DNA from: Lotus japonicus
Taxonomy: Eukaryota > Streptophyta > Magnoliopsida > Fabales > Fabaceae
Reading direction: 5' to 3'
Length of the DNA stretch: 64,000 nt
NCBI RefSeq assembly: GCF_012489685.1
Contig: NC_080044.1
Location: 60,999,507-61,063,506, forward strand
The position numbers were made by a program, and so were the translations under genes. The notes below the pieces were generated by a model. The model saw only the letters and a list, made by a program, of their open reading frames with translations, searched no databases and was not told the DNA's origin. This document shows positions 21,645-33,300 of the stretch, piece after piece. Position 1 is the first letter of the stretch. Each line of letters starts with the position of its first letter.

Positions 21645-22441
21645 ATCTCCCCCTTTTTGATGATGACAAAACTAAGTATTTTGATGAACAATTCTTAAAC
21701 AATAAACTGAATTCACTCAGAGTTTAGAGATATAGAATAAGACTTATCCTGATGTGAACAGTTTATTTTGCTCATTCTGAATCCAAGTCACAGCTTGATT
21801 CTGAGCATAGCTCCCCCTGAATCTAAGACTTAATGAAAACGTTAGAGATATCTAGATTCTGAGCTAAATAATATAAGAGTTCAGAGTGAAGGCGCATGAC
21901 ATAGATGAAATAAATAATCAGAGCGCATAAGTATTCATAGTCAACGATAAGTGGTATCAGAGTCAAATAGAATCACTTCAGAGGAAGTGAAATGTATTCC
22001 TTGTATTTGCCCAGTGACACATCTATGGTCATAAAAGTGGAACTCTTAAACTCTCCAAAATAAATCACACTTACACATCAAAAACTAGGTGTACTCCCCC
22101 TTTTTGTCATAAGCAAAAAGTATGGGGTGTGAAAAACTCAGCTTGAAGTACAAGGTACTCCCCCTCAGAGAAGGTCTGAGTGAAAAAATGGAGAAATAAA
22201 CGCGGTAAGAATGAGAGTTACGCGAAGTAAAGAAGGGAGTTAATGCAGGAGAAGAACGTTTACCACCGGCCACGGGAGTAAAGAGAACTTCAGTTACCAA
22301 GGACTTAACCTCGAGAAACTGTAGGAGCAATAACTTCCAATGAGAGATTGAAGCTTATATAAAGCGATTTAGAAGATGGTAAGCTTCACACTCGATCAAT
22401 TCCATAAAAGGAAATGGCATCATACATAGTTGCACTGGAAG
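21645..22441 (-). other. Sire-1 3' non-coding region with polypurine tracts
   Basis: The region is homologous to 45800-46628 of Sire-2. On the plus strand it shows repeated CTCCCCCTTTTTG and CTCCCCCT blocks (about 21650, 21812, 22095 and 22160), which are polypurine tracts in the sense direction. It also contains a TATA-like CTTATATAAAGC at 22353-22364, 51 bp before the ATG of the truncated antisense ORF. Confidence 0.7.
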
Positions 22442-22459
22442 AGTTTGGTAGAGCTTAGA
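22415..22459 (+). pseudogene. start of the Sirevirus antisense ORF, truncated
   Basis: ATG at 22415 begins MASYIVALEE, matching the first ten residues of the antisense ORF of Sire-2 (45824 downwards). After ten codons the pararetroviral leader begins and the frame stops at 22459. The shared TATA box and a GTAAGC site between TATA and ATG are present in both copies. Confidence 0.7.
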
Positions 22460-22569
22460 TAGAGAGTTTAGAGAGAGAAACACTGAGAGAATTCCTTCTG
22501 TAAGTTCTCCTTCAGTTTTCCTTTCTTTCAATCTTTTCTGTTTTAAAGTTTCAGTTTTTCAGTTTTTAA
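22442..22569 (+). repeat. pararetroviral leader, first copy
   Basis: The block begins GAGTTTGGTAGAGCTTAG and recurs at about 29651 and 30054. It is AT- and pyrimidine-rich towards its end. GGTAGAGCTTAG loosely resembles the initiator-tRNA primer site but lacks ATC, so I do not call a primer site. Here it joins directly to the movement domain, at TTTT microhomology, omitting the ORF1 start. Confidence 0.7.
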
Positions 22570-25500
22570 GTTTCAGTTTTCAGTTTTGAAGATATCAATC
22601 AAGATCTTGACAACTGGGAAATTCCAAAAATTTCTCATGCTGAGATCTACAAACCAAACGGATCCTTTTTCAAACGATCAGATTTCATTATCAAAACCGT
22701 TGAGCAAACCTACAAGCTCAGATCTGATGATGAAGAAATCCATCTGCTTTCCGAGAAAAGCATCAAAGAACATATCAGCAAGAACTTCAACTATCTTCAT
22801 ATAGGTAGTGTTCAAGTTGGTCTTAAACCCCTAACCAGGAAATCTCTTGACATCGCTGTACTCCTTTGTCTTAGGGATGTTAGACATAATCAATTCCATG
22901 ACTCCCTCTTAGGAACGGTTGAAACCAGCCTGAGTAATGGACCGATCTTTTTCAATTGCTTCCCAGATCTAACTGTTAGTCTGGAAGATAAAAACATCCT
23001 TGATGTCCTCTTCCTAAATATCAAGCTTCATGGCCTTGATATGAAGGAGGATTCCATTCCTATCTCCTTAATCTACAGGGTTCAATACAAAGTAATGAAC
23101 TCCATCAAATCTTATTTCTTGCGAACCAATTGTGAGAAATCCGGGGAAACAACTCTTTTCCTTACAGATTATGATAAGGCAAACGTTATTGTTCCCAAAA
23201 CCATCCAATGGAGTGATATCACCCTTCCAGAAAAATGGTCTTTAGAAAAGGCTACTCCAGCCCAACCTGTTGAAACTCCTGAGTTTCGTGAAATCATCCA
23301 ACACCAATCCGGCCAAGTAGATCTCATCTTTGATAGGAGAAATTCCTTCTCTATCCCTAGATCTATTAGGACATCCTCAAATGATTTCCAATCCGCCATG
23401 TCTAGAAGATCTTTTTCTATGACTAGAAGGAACCAGCCTGAGTCTAGTGCTCGACCTTCCCTCTCTCATGACGGATCTACTATCCATTTGGCTGGATATG
23501 TCAATACCACTCCTGTCAAGACTAACTATGATAAGGGTGATGAAGAACATCAATCCACCTTATCTCCAACGTATTCTTCTCTAGAAACCCCTGGAGAAAC
23601 TTCTGATTTCATTGGAGCAATCACTACTGAATTCGTCATCGACAAAGAAAGTATCAAGGCAGATTTCTACTCTGACCGATGGACTCAGCAAAGAAAATGG
23701 TTCTTTGCAAAGTATCAGGGTGAAAAGAGAAAGAAGATCCAAGAAAAATTCTATGGGTTCCTTGAGAAAACCCAGCAAAACATCTTCTTTTTTGAATGGT
23801 TTCAAGATTATGCCAACAAGAATTGGAAATCTTACCCCTTCCAAATTGACATGGTTAAATGGCAGCATAAGGATGGAAAAGAAACCCTTTCTAACCTGCC
23901 GCCTAAAACTCCTTTCCTTCTTAAAGGAGCTCAATCTACACCTGTCCTAGCTTCTCCCTTCAAGACTAGGAAAGAAGAAGGTGATGTCACTGGTAAAGAC
24001 ATCAAAGACCTCATGGAACAATCCAATTATACCAATAAGTATCTTCAAATTCTTGGAGAATCCCAAGTGCAGGATTCCTCTTCCAGGAAAGGAAAAGAAA
24101 AGGTCAAGATTGAACCTTCCTCTTCTAATCTTGATATCCCTAAAGGATGTCAACTTGAAAAACCTCTTTTCAAACCTTTTCAAATCAGGAGCCGTTCCAG
24201 ACACTCGGCTCAAACTCTTCGAGCAAAAAAGGAATCTGACAATGAGCTCCTCCAAAAGGTGGTAGAGCAACTTCAGCTTCTCAAACAAGTTATTCCTGAG
24301 ACACCGGAACCTCCTGAGACTCCGGAACCTACTCCGGAAGCAGTTTCTAATCCCACTATTACTGCTCCTCCTCCTCCAAAAACTCGTACTTCTACTCGTA
24401 ATACCTCTACTTCTTTAAATAATATTGAAGATGGTAAGGTTGAGTCTGATTCTGATATTCAATCTATGAAGTCTGACGTTCAATCTATCAAAAGTATTCC
24501 GGTCAATACTGTCATTCACAATTCTAAGAATCAGTGGAGAAAAGAAACCAAGCTCTACTATCCTAGAGCTACTGCTCCTGATCTTCTTTTAGAAGAATCT
24601 TCAAACTTCAAAAGCTTCAGTGCCAACAATGTCTATGAATGGAATATTGATGGTGAAAACGAGTATGGCATCACCAAAATCCTCCAAAATATGACTATGG
24701 TAGCCACTGCCTATGTTACCGCCAACAATTGTCCTGAATCTCTTATCGTTGAAGTCTTGGTTGCTGGTTTCTGTGGCCAGCTCAAAGGTTGGTGGGATAA
24801 TTATCTCACTCAAGACGAGAAGGATCAGATCTTGACCGCTGTCAAGACTGATGAAGAAGGTAATCCTATCATGGAAGATGGCAAATTCATCTCTGATGCT
24901 GTCAACTCCTTAATCTTTACCATAGCCCAACATTTTGTTGGACATCCTTCCCTCATCAAGGACAGATCTGGTGATCTTTTGTCCAATCTTAAGTGCAAAT
25001 CTTTGGGTGATTTCAGATGGTATAAGGATACCTTCCTGACCAGGGTTTACACCCGTGAAGACAGCCAACAAGCCTTCTGGAAAGAGAAATTCCTGGCCGG
25101 TCTTCCTAAATCTTTTGGCGACAAAGTTCGTGAGAAACTTAGAAGCCAAAATCCGGGGGGAGAAATCCCATATCACACCCTTAGTTATGGACAGCTCATA
25201 GCTATCATTCAAAGAGTTGCTCTCAAAATCTGTCAGGATGACAAAATCCAACAGCAACTCACTAAGGAGAAGTCTCAGAATCGCAGGGATTTGGGTACTT
25301 TCTGCGAACAATTCGGAATTCAAGGTTGTCCCAAGAAACCTAAACCCAGAAAGCATGATCCTCCTCCCAAACAACAATGGAGAAAGAGATCTAGCAGGAA
25401 TGATCATAGGAAACCCAAGCCTAGATCAAAACCCCAATCTTCGCAAATTCCAAAGAACCCTCCTGAGACTAGACCCTCTCAAGGAAAAGATGTTACCTGC

Positions 25501-28026
25501 TACAACTGCGGCAAGCCGGGCCATATTAGCAGGTATTGCAGACTCAAAAGGAGAATCTCTGAGCTTCATCTTGAACCTGAGATCGAGGACAAGATCAACA
25601 ATCTCCTCATTCAAACTTCTGATGAAGAAGAATCTAACCCTTCGGATTCTGAGGTCTCTGAAGACCTAAATCAAATTCAGAATGATGATTCTCAATCATC
25701 ATCCTCCGTCAATACCTTGTCCATCAACAGTTTGACCAATGAACAAGATCTTCTCTTCAGGGCCATTAATTCTATCCCTGATCCTGAGGAAAAGAAAATC
25801 TATTTGGAACGCCTCAGATCTACTCTTGAAGATAGGCCTCCCAAAAGTCCTATAACCACCAATAAATTCAATCTTAGAGATACTTTCAAGCGTCTTGAGA
25901 AATCTAAGGTCAAACCCGTCACTATCCAAGACCTTCAATCTGAAGTCAATTCCCTCAAGACTGAGGTTAAAAGTCTCAAACAAATCCAAAATAGTCAGCA
26001 GCTTATCTTGGAAAAACTGACTAGAAATTATGAGGAAGATGATTCTTCTGTACCTGATTCCAATCCTGCTCCTAACAACAATTGCGAAGACTTTCTGGAA
26101 AATATTAACCAGGTCACCATTCAGAAATTCTTCATCCATGTCAAAATCCTCATAGGAGATTTTATTCTCGAAATCCCTGCCCTTTTTGACACAGGGGCAG
26201 ATTCCAGTTGTATCTCGGAGGGACTCATTCCCACCAGATATTTTGAGAAAACTACTGAGAAGCTCAGCGCTGCTGAAGGATCTAGACTAAAGATCAAGTA
26301 TAAAATCCCCTCAGCTATCATAAAAAATGGTAGTCTTGAAATCGAAACTCCATTTCTGTTAGTCAGAAATTTGAGTCAAAAAATCATTATAGGGACCCCT
26401 TTCATTAAGAAGCTCTTCCCCTATAATACTGACGAAAACGACATCACTGTTCAGCATCTTGGACAGCCTATCTTGTTCAAATTCTCTGAACCTCCCATAG
26501 ATAAGACTTTGAACGTCATATCCTACAAGGAGAAGCAGATCAACTTCCTCAAGGAAGAAATCTCTTACAGAACCATTGAGGATCAATTGCAACAACCTTC
26601 TGTTAAATCAAGGATTGAGAATATTTTGGAAAATATTCAATCCAGCATCTGTTCTGATCTACCCAACGCTTTTTGGGAAAGGAGGAGCCATATGGTGGAA
26701 CTTCCTTATGAAAAAGATTTTTCAGACAAACAGATTCCAACCAAGGCTAGGCCGATTCAAATGAATGAAGAACTTCTTCATTTCTGCCAAAAGGAAATCA
26801 ATGATCTCCTTGAAAAGAAACTTATTCGCAGGAGTAAGAGCCCTTGGTTCTGTGCAGCCTTCTATGTCAACAAACAAGCTGAGATAGAACGGGGAACCCC
26901 TAGGCTGGTTATTAACTACAAACCTCTCAATCAAGCCCTTTGTTGGATTAGATATCCTATCCCCAACAAGAAAGATCTCTTAGCCAGACTGCATGATGCT
27001 AAGGTCTTTTCAAAATTCGACATGAAATCTGGATTTTGGCAAATCCAATTGCAAGAGAAGGATAGGTATAAAACTGCTTTTACTGTTCCTTTTGGGCAGT
27101 ATGAGTGGAACGTTATGCCTTTTGGGCTAAAGAACGCCCCATCTGAATTCCAAAGGATTATGAACGAAATCTTCAATCCTTATTCCAAATTCACTATTGT
27201 CTACATTGACGATGTTCTAATCTTTTCCCAAACTTTAGATCAACATTTCAAACATCTCAATACGTTCATCTCTGTAATCAAAAGGAATGGCTTGGCTGTA
27301 TCCAAGACAAAGGTCAGTTTGTTCCAAACCAAAATCAGATTCCTTGGTCACAACATCCACCAAGGAACCATCATTCCTATCAATAGAGCCATCGAGTTCA
27401 CGGATAAATTCCCTGATCAAATCATTGACAAAACCCAACTACAAAGATTCCTGGGTTGTCTCAATTATGTTGCGGACTTCTGTCCTCAACTCAGTACCAT
27501 AATCAAACCCCTTCATGATAGACTCAAGAAGGATCCTCCACCTTGGTCCGATATTCATACCAATGTGGTCAAACAAATCAAACTTCGTGTCAAGAATCTC
27601 CCTTGTCTTTATCTCCCTAATCCTCAAGCTTTCAAAATTATTGAAACTGATGCCTCTGATATTGGCTTTGGTGGTATTTTGAAACAAAAGGTTTTTGACA
27701 AGGAACAAATTATTGCTTTTACTTCAAAACATTGGAATCCTGCTCAGCAGAATTATTCTACTGTCAAAAAAGAAGTTTTAGCAATCGTTTTATCTATTTC
27801 AAAATTTCAATCTGATTTGATTAATCAAAAATTCTTAGTCCGTGTGGATTGCAAATCTGCGAAAGAAATCTTACAAAAAGATGTCAAAAACTTAGCTTCA
27901 AAACATATCTTTGCCAGATGGCAAGCTATTTTAAGCGTTTTTGACTTCGATATTGAATATATAAAAGGATCTAACAATTCTCTCCCTGATTTTCTTACTC
28001 GTGAATATTTGCAGGGAAGAACCTAA
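22570..28026 (+). pseudogene. pararetrovirus ORF1 polyprotein (MP-CP-PR-RT-RH), start missing
   Basis: Open for 1818 codons without a stop, but the initiator is lost: comparison with copy 2 shows the first 30 or so codons replaced by leader, and the first in-frame ATG (23041) lies inside the movement domain. Order: 30K-family movement protein (22570 to about 23300; GPIFFNCFPDL at 22939); long basic/acidic coat region with CCHC knuckle at 25498-25539; a coiled-coil-like stretch (about 25870-26040); retropepsin with FDTGADSS (Asp at 26188); reverse transcriptase with FDMKSGFWQI and catalytic YIDD at 27202-27213; RNase H with TDAS (Asp at 27649), KKEVLAI, VDCKSA and LPDFLTRE. All catalytic residues are present. 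In a virus the products would act in cell-to-cell movement, encapsidation and RNA-templated replication. Here they probably cannot be made in full. Confidence 0.85.
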
Positions 28027-28027
28027 C

Positions 28028-29458
28028 ATGGCCTCCAGAGGCCCCTCCTCCTCCTCCTCACGAGGAAGAGGCAAAAGCAGAGAAAGGAATAAAGGTATTG
28101 TAATCTCTGATCCTTTAATCTTATCTGAGCCCACTGCTCACCAAACTGGACCCACTGTCCAAAAAATTGAGCCCACTGCTCAGACCCAATCTTCCTAACC
28201 AAAACAAACTAAAGCAGATTATGCTTTATCCATCCCAACACTCCTTGCCTTCAAACAAGCAGGCTTAGATGAAATACCTCAAGGCCTCACCAAACTTCCA
28301 AATAAATCTTGGGCCAGCATCGCCGACAAAGATGATGACCAAGAAATTCAATCCCTCCAAGCTTTTATTGATAGAACCAGAAGCTTAGCAACTTATGATG
28401 GGAAAAAACCTGTTGTTGTTGCCCAACCTAGCCCAGTTGCCCGACCTAGCCCAAATTCAGGTTACTTGGCTAAAGCAGATATGAAATTCCAAACCTTCAT
28501 CGAACCAGAATGGTGGGACAATTCTGGAGGAGTTAACCTGGCCAATAAAATTGGTACCAAGCTCTTCCCAAGTCATCTTGATCCCACTCACCCAATCAAA
28601 AACCAAAGATTCTATGAGTTTATTTTGGTTGACACAAACAGTGTGGAAATCAAACATTTTAGGGATAAAAATGATAATTCCCTAATTACCCATTCTACAC
28701 TACAAATCCTCCGTGTCCTTCGTCCCAAGGACTTTGGACCAAATCCACACAGTTACAAAAAGTTCTCCCAGAATTTCGACCCAGTTGGTTTTAATTATTG
28801 GGACTATATCAGGGCTTGGGATAATATAATCCTTGGTCTGCAAAACAAAAGTTTCAAACATTCTTGGCTCATTTATTTTAAATGGACCAACAAATATTCT
28901 TTTCCAAATTGGTTTCATTCATGGTGGAGCTTCTTTGGACCTACAACTGAAATTTTCCCCTCTGAAGTTCTTGAGGGATACAATCACTTCATTAAACACT
29001 GGAACAAAGAGTTGAACAATTATCCAGATTGTTTAAACTTTTTTACAATCTTTTCCCTCTCTTGGGTGTTCTCTTGGCGTTATGGTCTTAAGACCAAAAC
29101 CCAACCAATCCTTTACAAACAGGCTCTCATCAAATGGTGGAAAATCTTTGATGCGACAAAAGCCCACAAAGAAAATGTGAGCCAATGGTTCAAAACCAAT
29201 CAGAAATATCTCAAGCATGCAAGTCCGCAAACCAGCCTCTTGCTAAATCAAAAGGCCCACATCACAGCGGCCCTTGCAGGAGCTTCAACAGAAGAAGACT
29301 TGCTAAGAAATCTTCAATCTGCTCTTCAATTATTGAAGGAGCCAATTGTGCAGGCCTCATCTTCAAAGGCCCCTCAACACAAAGTCTCCGAGCCATCCTC
29401 TCTTGGGTCGTCAGATTTTGTCCAAACCACAGAATCAGATGATGATGACTTCTGCTAA
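28028..29458 (+). pseudogene. pararetrovirus ORF2, unknown function, premature stop
   Basis: ATG at 28028 follows the ORF1 stop by one base, compatible with termination-reinitiation. The frame spans 476 codons but has TAA at 28196-28198 where copy 2 has CAA. The protein starts with a Ser/Arg-rich basic stretch (SSSSRGRGKSRERNKG), then a Thr/Pro/Gln-rich linker, then a globular tryptophan-rich part (WDYIRAWDNIILG, WFHSWWSFFGP, SWVFSWRYG), and ends acidic (ESDDDDFC). I recognise no catalytic motif, signal peptide or membrane segment. Florendoviruses have an ORF2 of unknown function in this place; this frame fits by position and size, and no function is claimed. Confidence 0.7.
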
Positions 29459-30360
29459 GTTTGTCGTCTTGTAATCATTTTGTTCTGTAATAATTCAATT
29501 TTTGTACTGTAGCAACAGTAAAATTGACTTTTTACTGTAGCAAATAGTGCCAGTCAAATAGTACCGTCTACCGGAACTATTCAACCGGAACTATTCAAAC
29601 AGTGTCCAATCTTTTCTTTAAATAGGCTCATTCTGAACCTTGTTAGGCAGAGTTTGGTAGAGCTTAGATAGAGAGTTTAGAGAGAGAAACACTGAGAGAA
29701 TTCCTTCTGTAAGTTCTCCTTCAGTTTTCCTTTCTTTCAATCTTTTCTGTTTTAAAGTTTCAGTTTTTCAGTTTTTAAGTTTCAGTTTTGTAATCTATGT
29801 TTATGTAATATATATCTTGTTCAAGTTTTTTTTTTTTTTTTGTTTATGGAAGGCTGAGCCTCCTGTTTTAATTATTCAAGTTTTATTTTTCTGTTTATGG
29901 AAGGCTGAGCCTCCTGTTTTAAAACCGGCACTATTTGCTACAAAATCCAGATTTCATGTCGAATTTTGAAAAGACCTTAGCATCATGCAGTCTGGCTAAG
30001 AAATCTTTCTTGTTGGGGATAGGATATCTAATCCAACAAAGGGCTTGATTGAGAGTTTGGTAGAGCTTAGATAGAGAGTTTAGAGAGAGAAACACTGAGA
30101 GAATTCCTTCTGTAAGTTCTCCTTCAGTTTTCCTTTCAATCTTTTCTGTTTTAAAGTTTCAGTTTTTCAGTTTTAAGTTTCAGTTTTGTAATCTATGTTT
30201 ATGTAATATATATCTTGTTCAAGTTTTATTTTTTTTTTTGTTTATGGAAGGCTGAGCCTCCTGTTTTAATTATTCAAGTTTTATTTTTCTGTTTATGGAA
30301 GGCTGAGCCTCCTGTTTTAATTCCTGTTTTAATTTCTGCAATTTAATTTTCTGCAAGAAG
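29459..30360 (+). repeat. rearranged pararetroviral intergenic region with duplicated leaders
   Basis: Downstream of ORF2 come a short AT-rich spacer, a TATA-like TTTAAATAGG at about 29615, leader copy two (about 29651), two hairpin repeats (GGAAGGCTGAGCCTCC at about 29846 and 29898), a 113-bp antisense piece of the RT domain (29941-30053), leader copy three (about 30054), and the two hairpin repeats again (about 30245 and 30296). Just before the RT piece, GGCACTATTTGCTAC is the reverse complement of 29540-29554. The stretch is therefore a mosaic of joined viral pieces. It holds no gene. Confidence 0.75.
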
Positions 30361-33300
30361 CCCCTCCGTGGTGGCGTCCTACTTCTCTTAATCCTCTTCT
30401 CATCCCCCTCCTTCTGCTTCCGAACCTGTGAGACCCAAGTTTTTAAGTTTGGAATAAACCGAATAAAATTCCTTTTCACGATTAATTTGAGGTAACGTGA
30501 AGGAAAACCTGAACAAGTGTCTATTGAATGGAATAAATTTGTGAAGGAGAAAGTTCAGGAAAAAGCTAAGGATGGTATCCAAGTCGATAAAGGTTATAGC
30601 ACGGTTAGTATTCGCTTTAACCTAGGTCAAGAACGCTAGGAAATAGCTAATTTACTCTTTAAGGCACGATGAAAACTAATTCCAAAAATTTTCAGAGAAA
30701 TGTTAGAACTTCTCTTATTCGTCTATAAACGAGCGTTTCGATACGAAACCCTAGAATGTAAGAACGTCAAATTCCAATACTCGGAAGTTTGCCGAAACCG
30801 AATCACTGATAGTTCAGAAACCCTAAAATCAACGGATGATGAAGACTTTTTCTATTCGGAGCTTCAAATAAAGATTTCATCCGCATACGCCCACTCTAAT
30901 CGACGTTCCAGATCTTTCTTCAGAAGGAAGTTTCTGCATCCGAGGTCAAAATCATAAAGTGCATAAAGTGCATTTTAAGCCGGTACACATTAAAAACAAG
31001 CCTCGAAAACCAAAAAATCATACTGATATTTCTTTGGAGAATTAGAAGATTCAGCGGGAAGAATATCGTGTCTAAAATACGTTGGAATCAGTAGGAATTA
31101 TCGGATTCGCGAAATACTCATTTTTCCGCATTTTCCATTTCCTATATATAGTATGAAAAATGAAAAAAAAAATCAAAAAAATAGCTTCACAACACACACA
31201 CACGGCCGAGACATTGAAGAGGAAAAAGGAAGAAAAGTGATTTTTCCAATTCTTGACCGATCGTCGTTCCGTTCGTTGCTACGCGTAGACATCGAGGTAC
31301 TGATGCTATCCCTCACTTCTGATCGTCAGATCTGTCGACTTTTTCTATGTCTTTCTGTGCTCAAAGTTTTGAGCTTTTTGTAAAACTGTCCAAATAAGCT
31401 GATTTTAGTGTCTAAACTTATTGCCTACGTGCTCTAGAGCGTGAATATCCGGTTGTTTTCTGCTGAATGTCGCCGAAATGCCGCCGGGATCAATTTCTGT
31501 TGGAAAAACCCATTTCTGGGTAAAGTTCCGTTCTTTAAGCTGGAAATTCACGACTGAGCTTAGCTTTAGTAGGATTAGTTGTTATAAATGTCGTTAGGAT
31601 CGATCCCATCCAATTTGTTTTTCGAAATTCCAATTTTGAAATTCTGAGCTGAAAATAATGACCAAAATACCCCTGCGACAGTTTTCGACCCGATAATTTT
31701 TCTGAGAGTTTCCCTGGCCTAGATATCGCCTAAGAATACCTTGGAATTGATTTAGATCGAAGAAAAAGTTCGAAAACCCTATTTTCTATAGTGGCCGAAA
31801 CCTATTTGCTTGGGTACCGTGTCCAAAAATAATTTTCGGGTCTCTATGACCTGAGCCATTGCGTAGCTCTTTCAATTGTCGAAATTTTGGCGCCGGTTTC
31901 GTGTCATTCCGAGTTCTGTAGCTCGAGTTATGCACGTTTTAGCGAATAAAGTGTTTTTGTACAAAACTTGAATCGAGTCAAAACTCATCCATTCGGGGAA
32001 AGCCCTTCCATTCGTGCCTAAATGTTGTACTCTGAAGCTTCTTGAGCTTCGTCGAACATTAGTTAGGATTGTTTCGACTGTATCGACTTGTTTTGATTCA
32101 TTATTGCTTTGCTTGCTCAAAGGTTCAATTGTGGAAACTTTGGGATTGACTGAACAAGCTTGTGAGCGAGACCTGCACCGCGAGACCAGAACAACTCGAG
32201 GTTAGGGCAACTTACTTACTAGCTAATGATTTATAGGCGTCGATAAATTCGACTTGAATATTGCTTGATATTGAATATTGCTTGTTATTGAATATTGCTT
32301 GGGTATTGTTGATCGTTTGAAATTGGAAAGTTTTTTTCTGGAGGCTTTGGCCGAGTGAACTTATATGAGACGTGTGTCTCCGTTTTCTGAGAGGCTTCGG
32401 CCGTTTACTGGTTTCTGTCTTATGATTCCCGCACCATACTCTTATTGCATCGCTCTTTAGAGCTGAATATTGTTGAATTGATATCGAATTGTGCGTGTTG
32501 ACGCGATTGCGGAGCGTAGGACATTTGAGTTGATGTTGTTGATCTTTCGGGTTGAGAGGAAACCCTAGGCAGGTCCTGACCTTAGGTCTGAGATCTAGCC
32601 CTCTTTGAACACTTAGACTTTTCCGGGGATTATATTTGGGGGATTTGGGAAACTTTGAATAGTTGGAATTTGGAACTTGAGAATTTATGGAACTTGGATT
32701 TCGATAATAAACCTCATAACTTGATTAACTCCACTTGAAATGCTTTGATTAATTAACGAGACCTTTAGGAAAATTTAAGACTTGGAAATGATTGTGAAAA
32801 ACGGGAAATAGTCGAAAAGCCTTGAACTTGAGATGATTTGATGGTCGTCACGAGGATGAACCATAGTGACCATGGAAATGTCACTGAGTGCAATATGTAC
32901 TCCGGCTTTTCACAGCCTAGTCGCAAGACGACTTTGATCTTCGGGTCCTTTTAAATTGAGACTTGTGGTTAAACTCGTACGTGTGAGGACGATTCGATGT
33001 TTTGTTAACCATATTGCATTATGCATATGTTTGGGGTTTGGGACGGTCAGAAGACTGGGCCTTCACGAAGAACACCAAGGGTGTATCTTCGACTTTGCGG
33101 CGCGAATCCGTATGTCCAAACCCGACGGGTTGGGCCGATTCGGCAATAATTGTTGACACGCGCGAATCCGTATATTCAATCCGATGGATTGGATCGATTC
33201 GGCGGTAGTCACTCAGGCACGCGTGAGTCCGTATGTTCAATCCGATGGATTGGATCGATTCAGCGATTGCCATTTTATCTCGCGTGAATCCGTATGTTCA

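Larger units (their letters stand above)
22442..30360 (+). mobile_element. endogenous pararetrovirus copy 1 (florendovirus-like)
   Basis: An integrated caulimovirid genome in plus orientation: leader (22442-22569), ORF1 polyprotein (22570-28026), ORF2 (28028-29458), and a rearranged intergenic region with two more leader copies (29459-30360). There are no LTRs and no integrase, which separates it from gypsy elements. Movement, coat, protease, RT and RNase H in a single ORF1, followed one base later by an ORF2 of unknown function, matches the layout described for florendoviruses. It joins Sire-1 at GAG microhomology without a target duplication, as expected for illegitimate recombination. Confidence 0.85.

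Noticed and set aside
22442..22470. GGTAGAGCTTAG as the viral tRNA primer site
   Set aside because: It lacks the ATC of TGGTATCAGAGC; I could not find a better match in the viral intergenic region, so the primer site is left uncalled.
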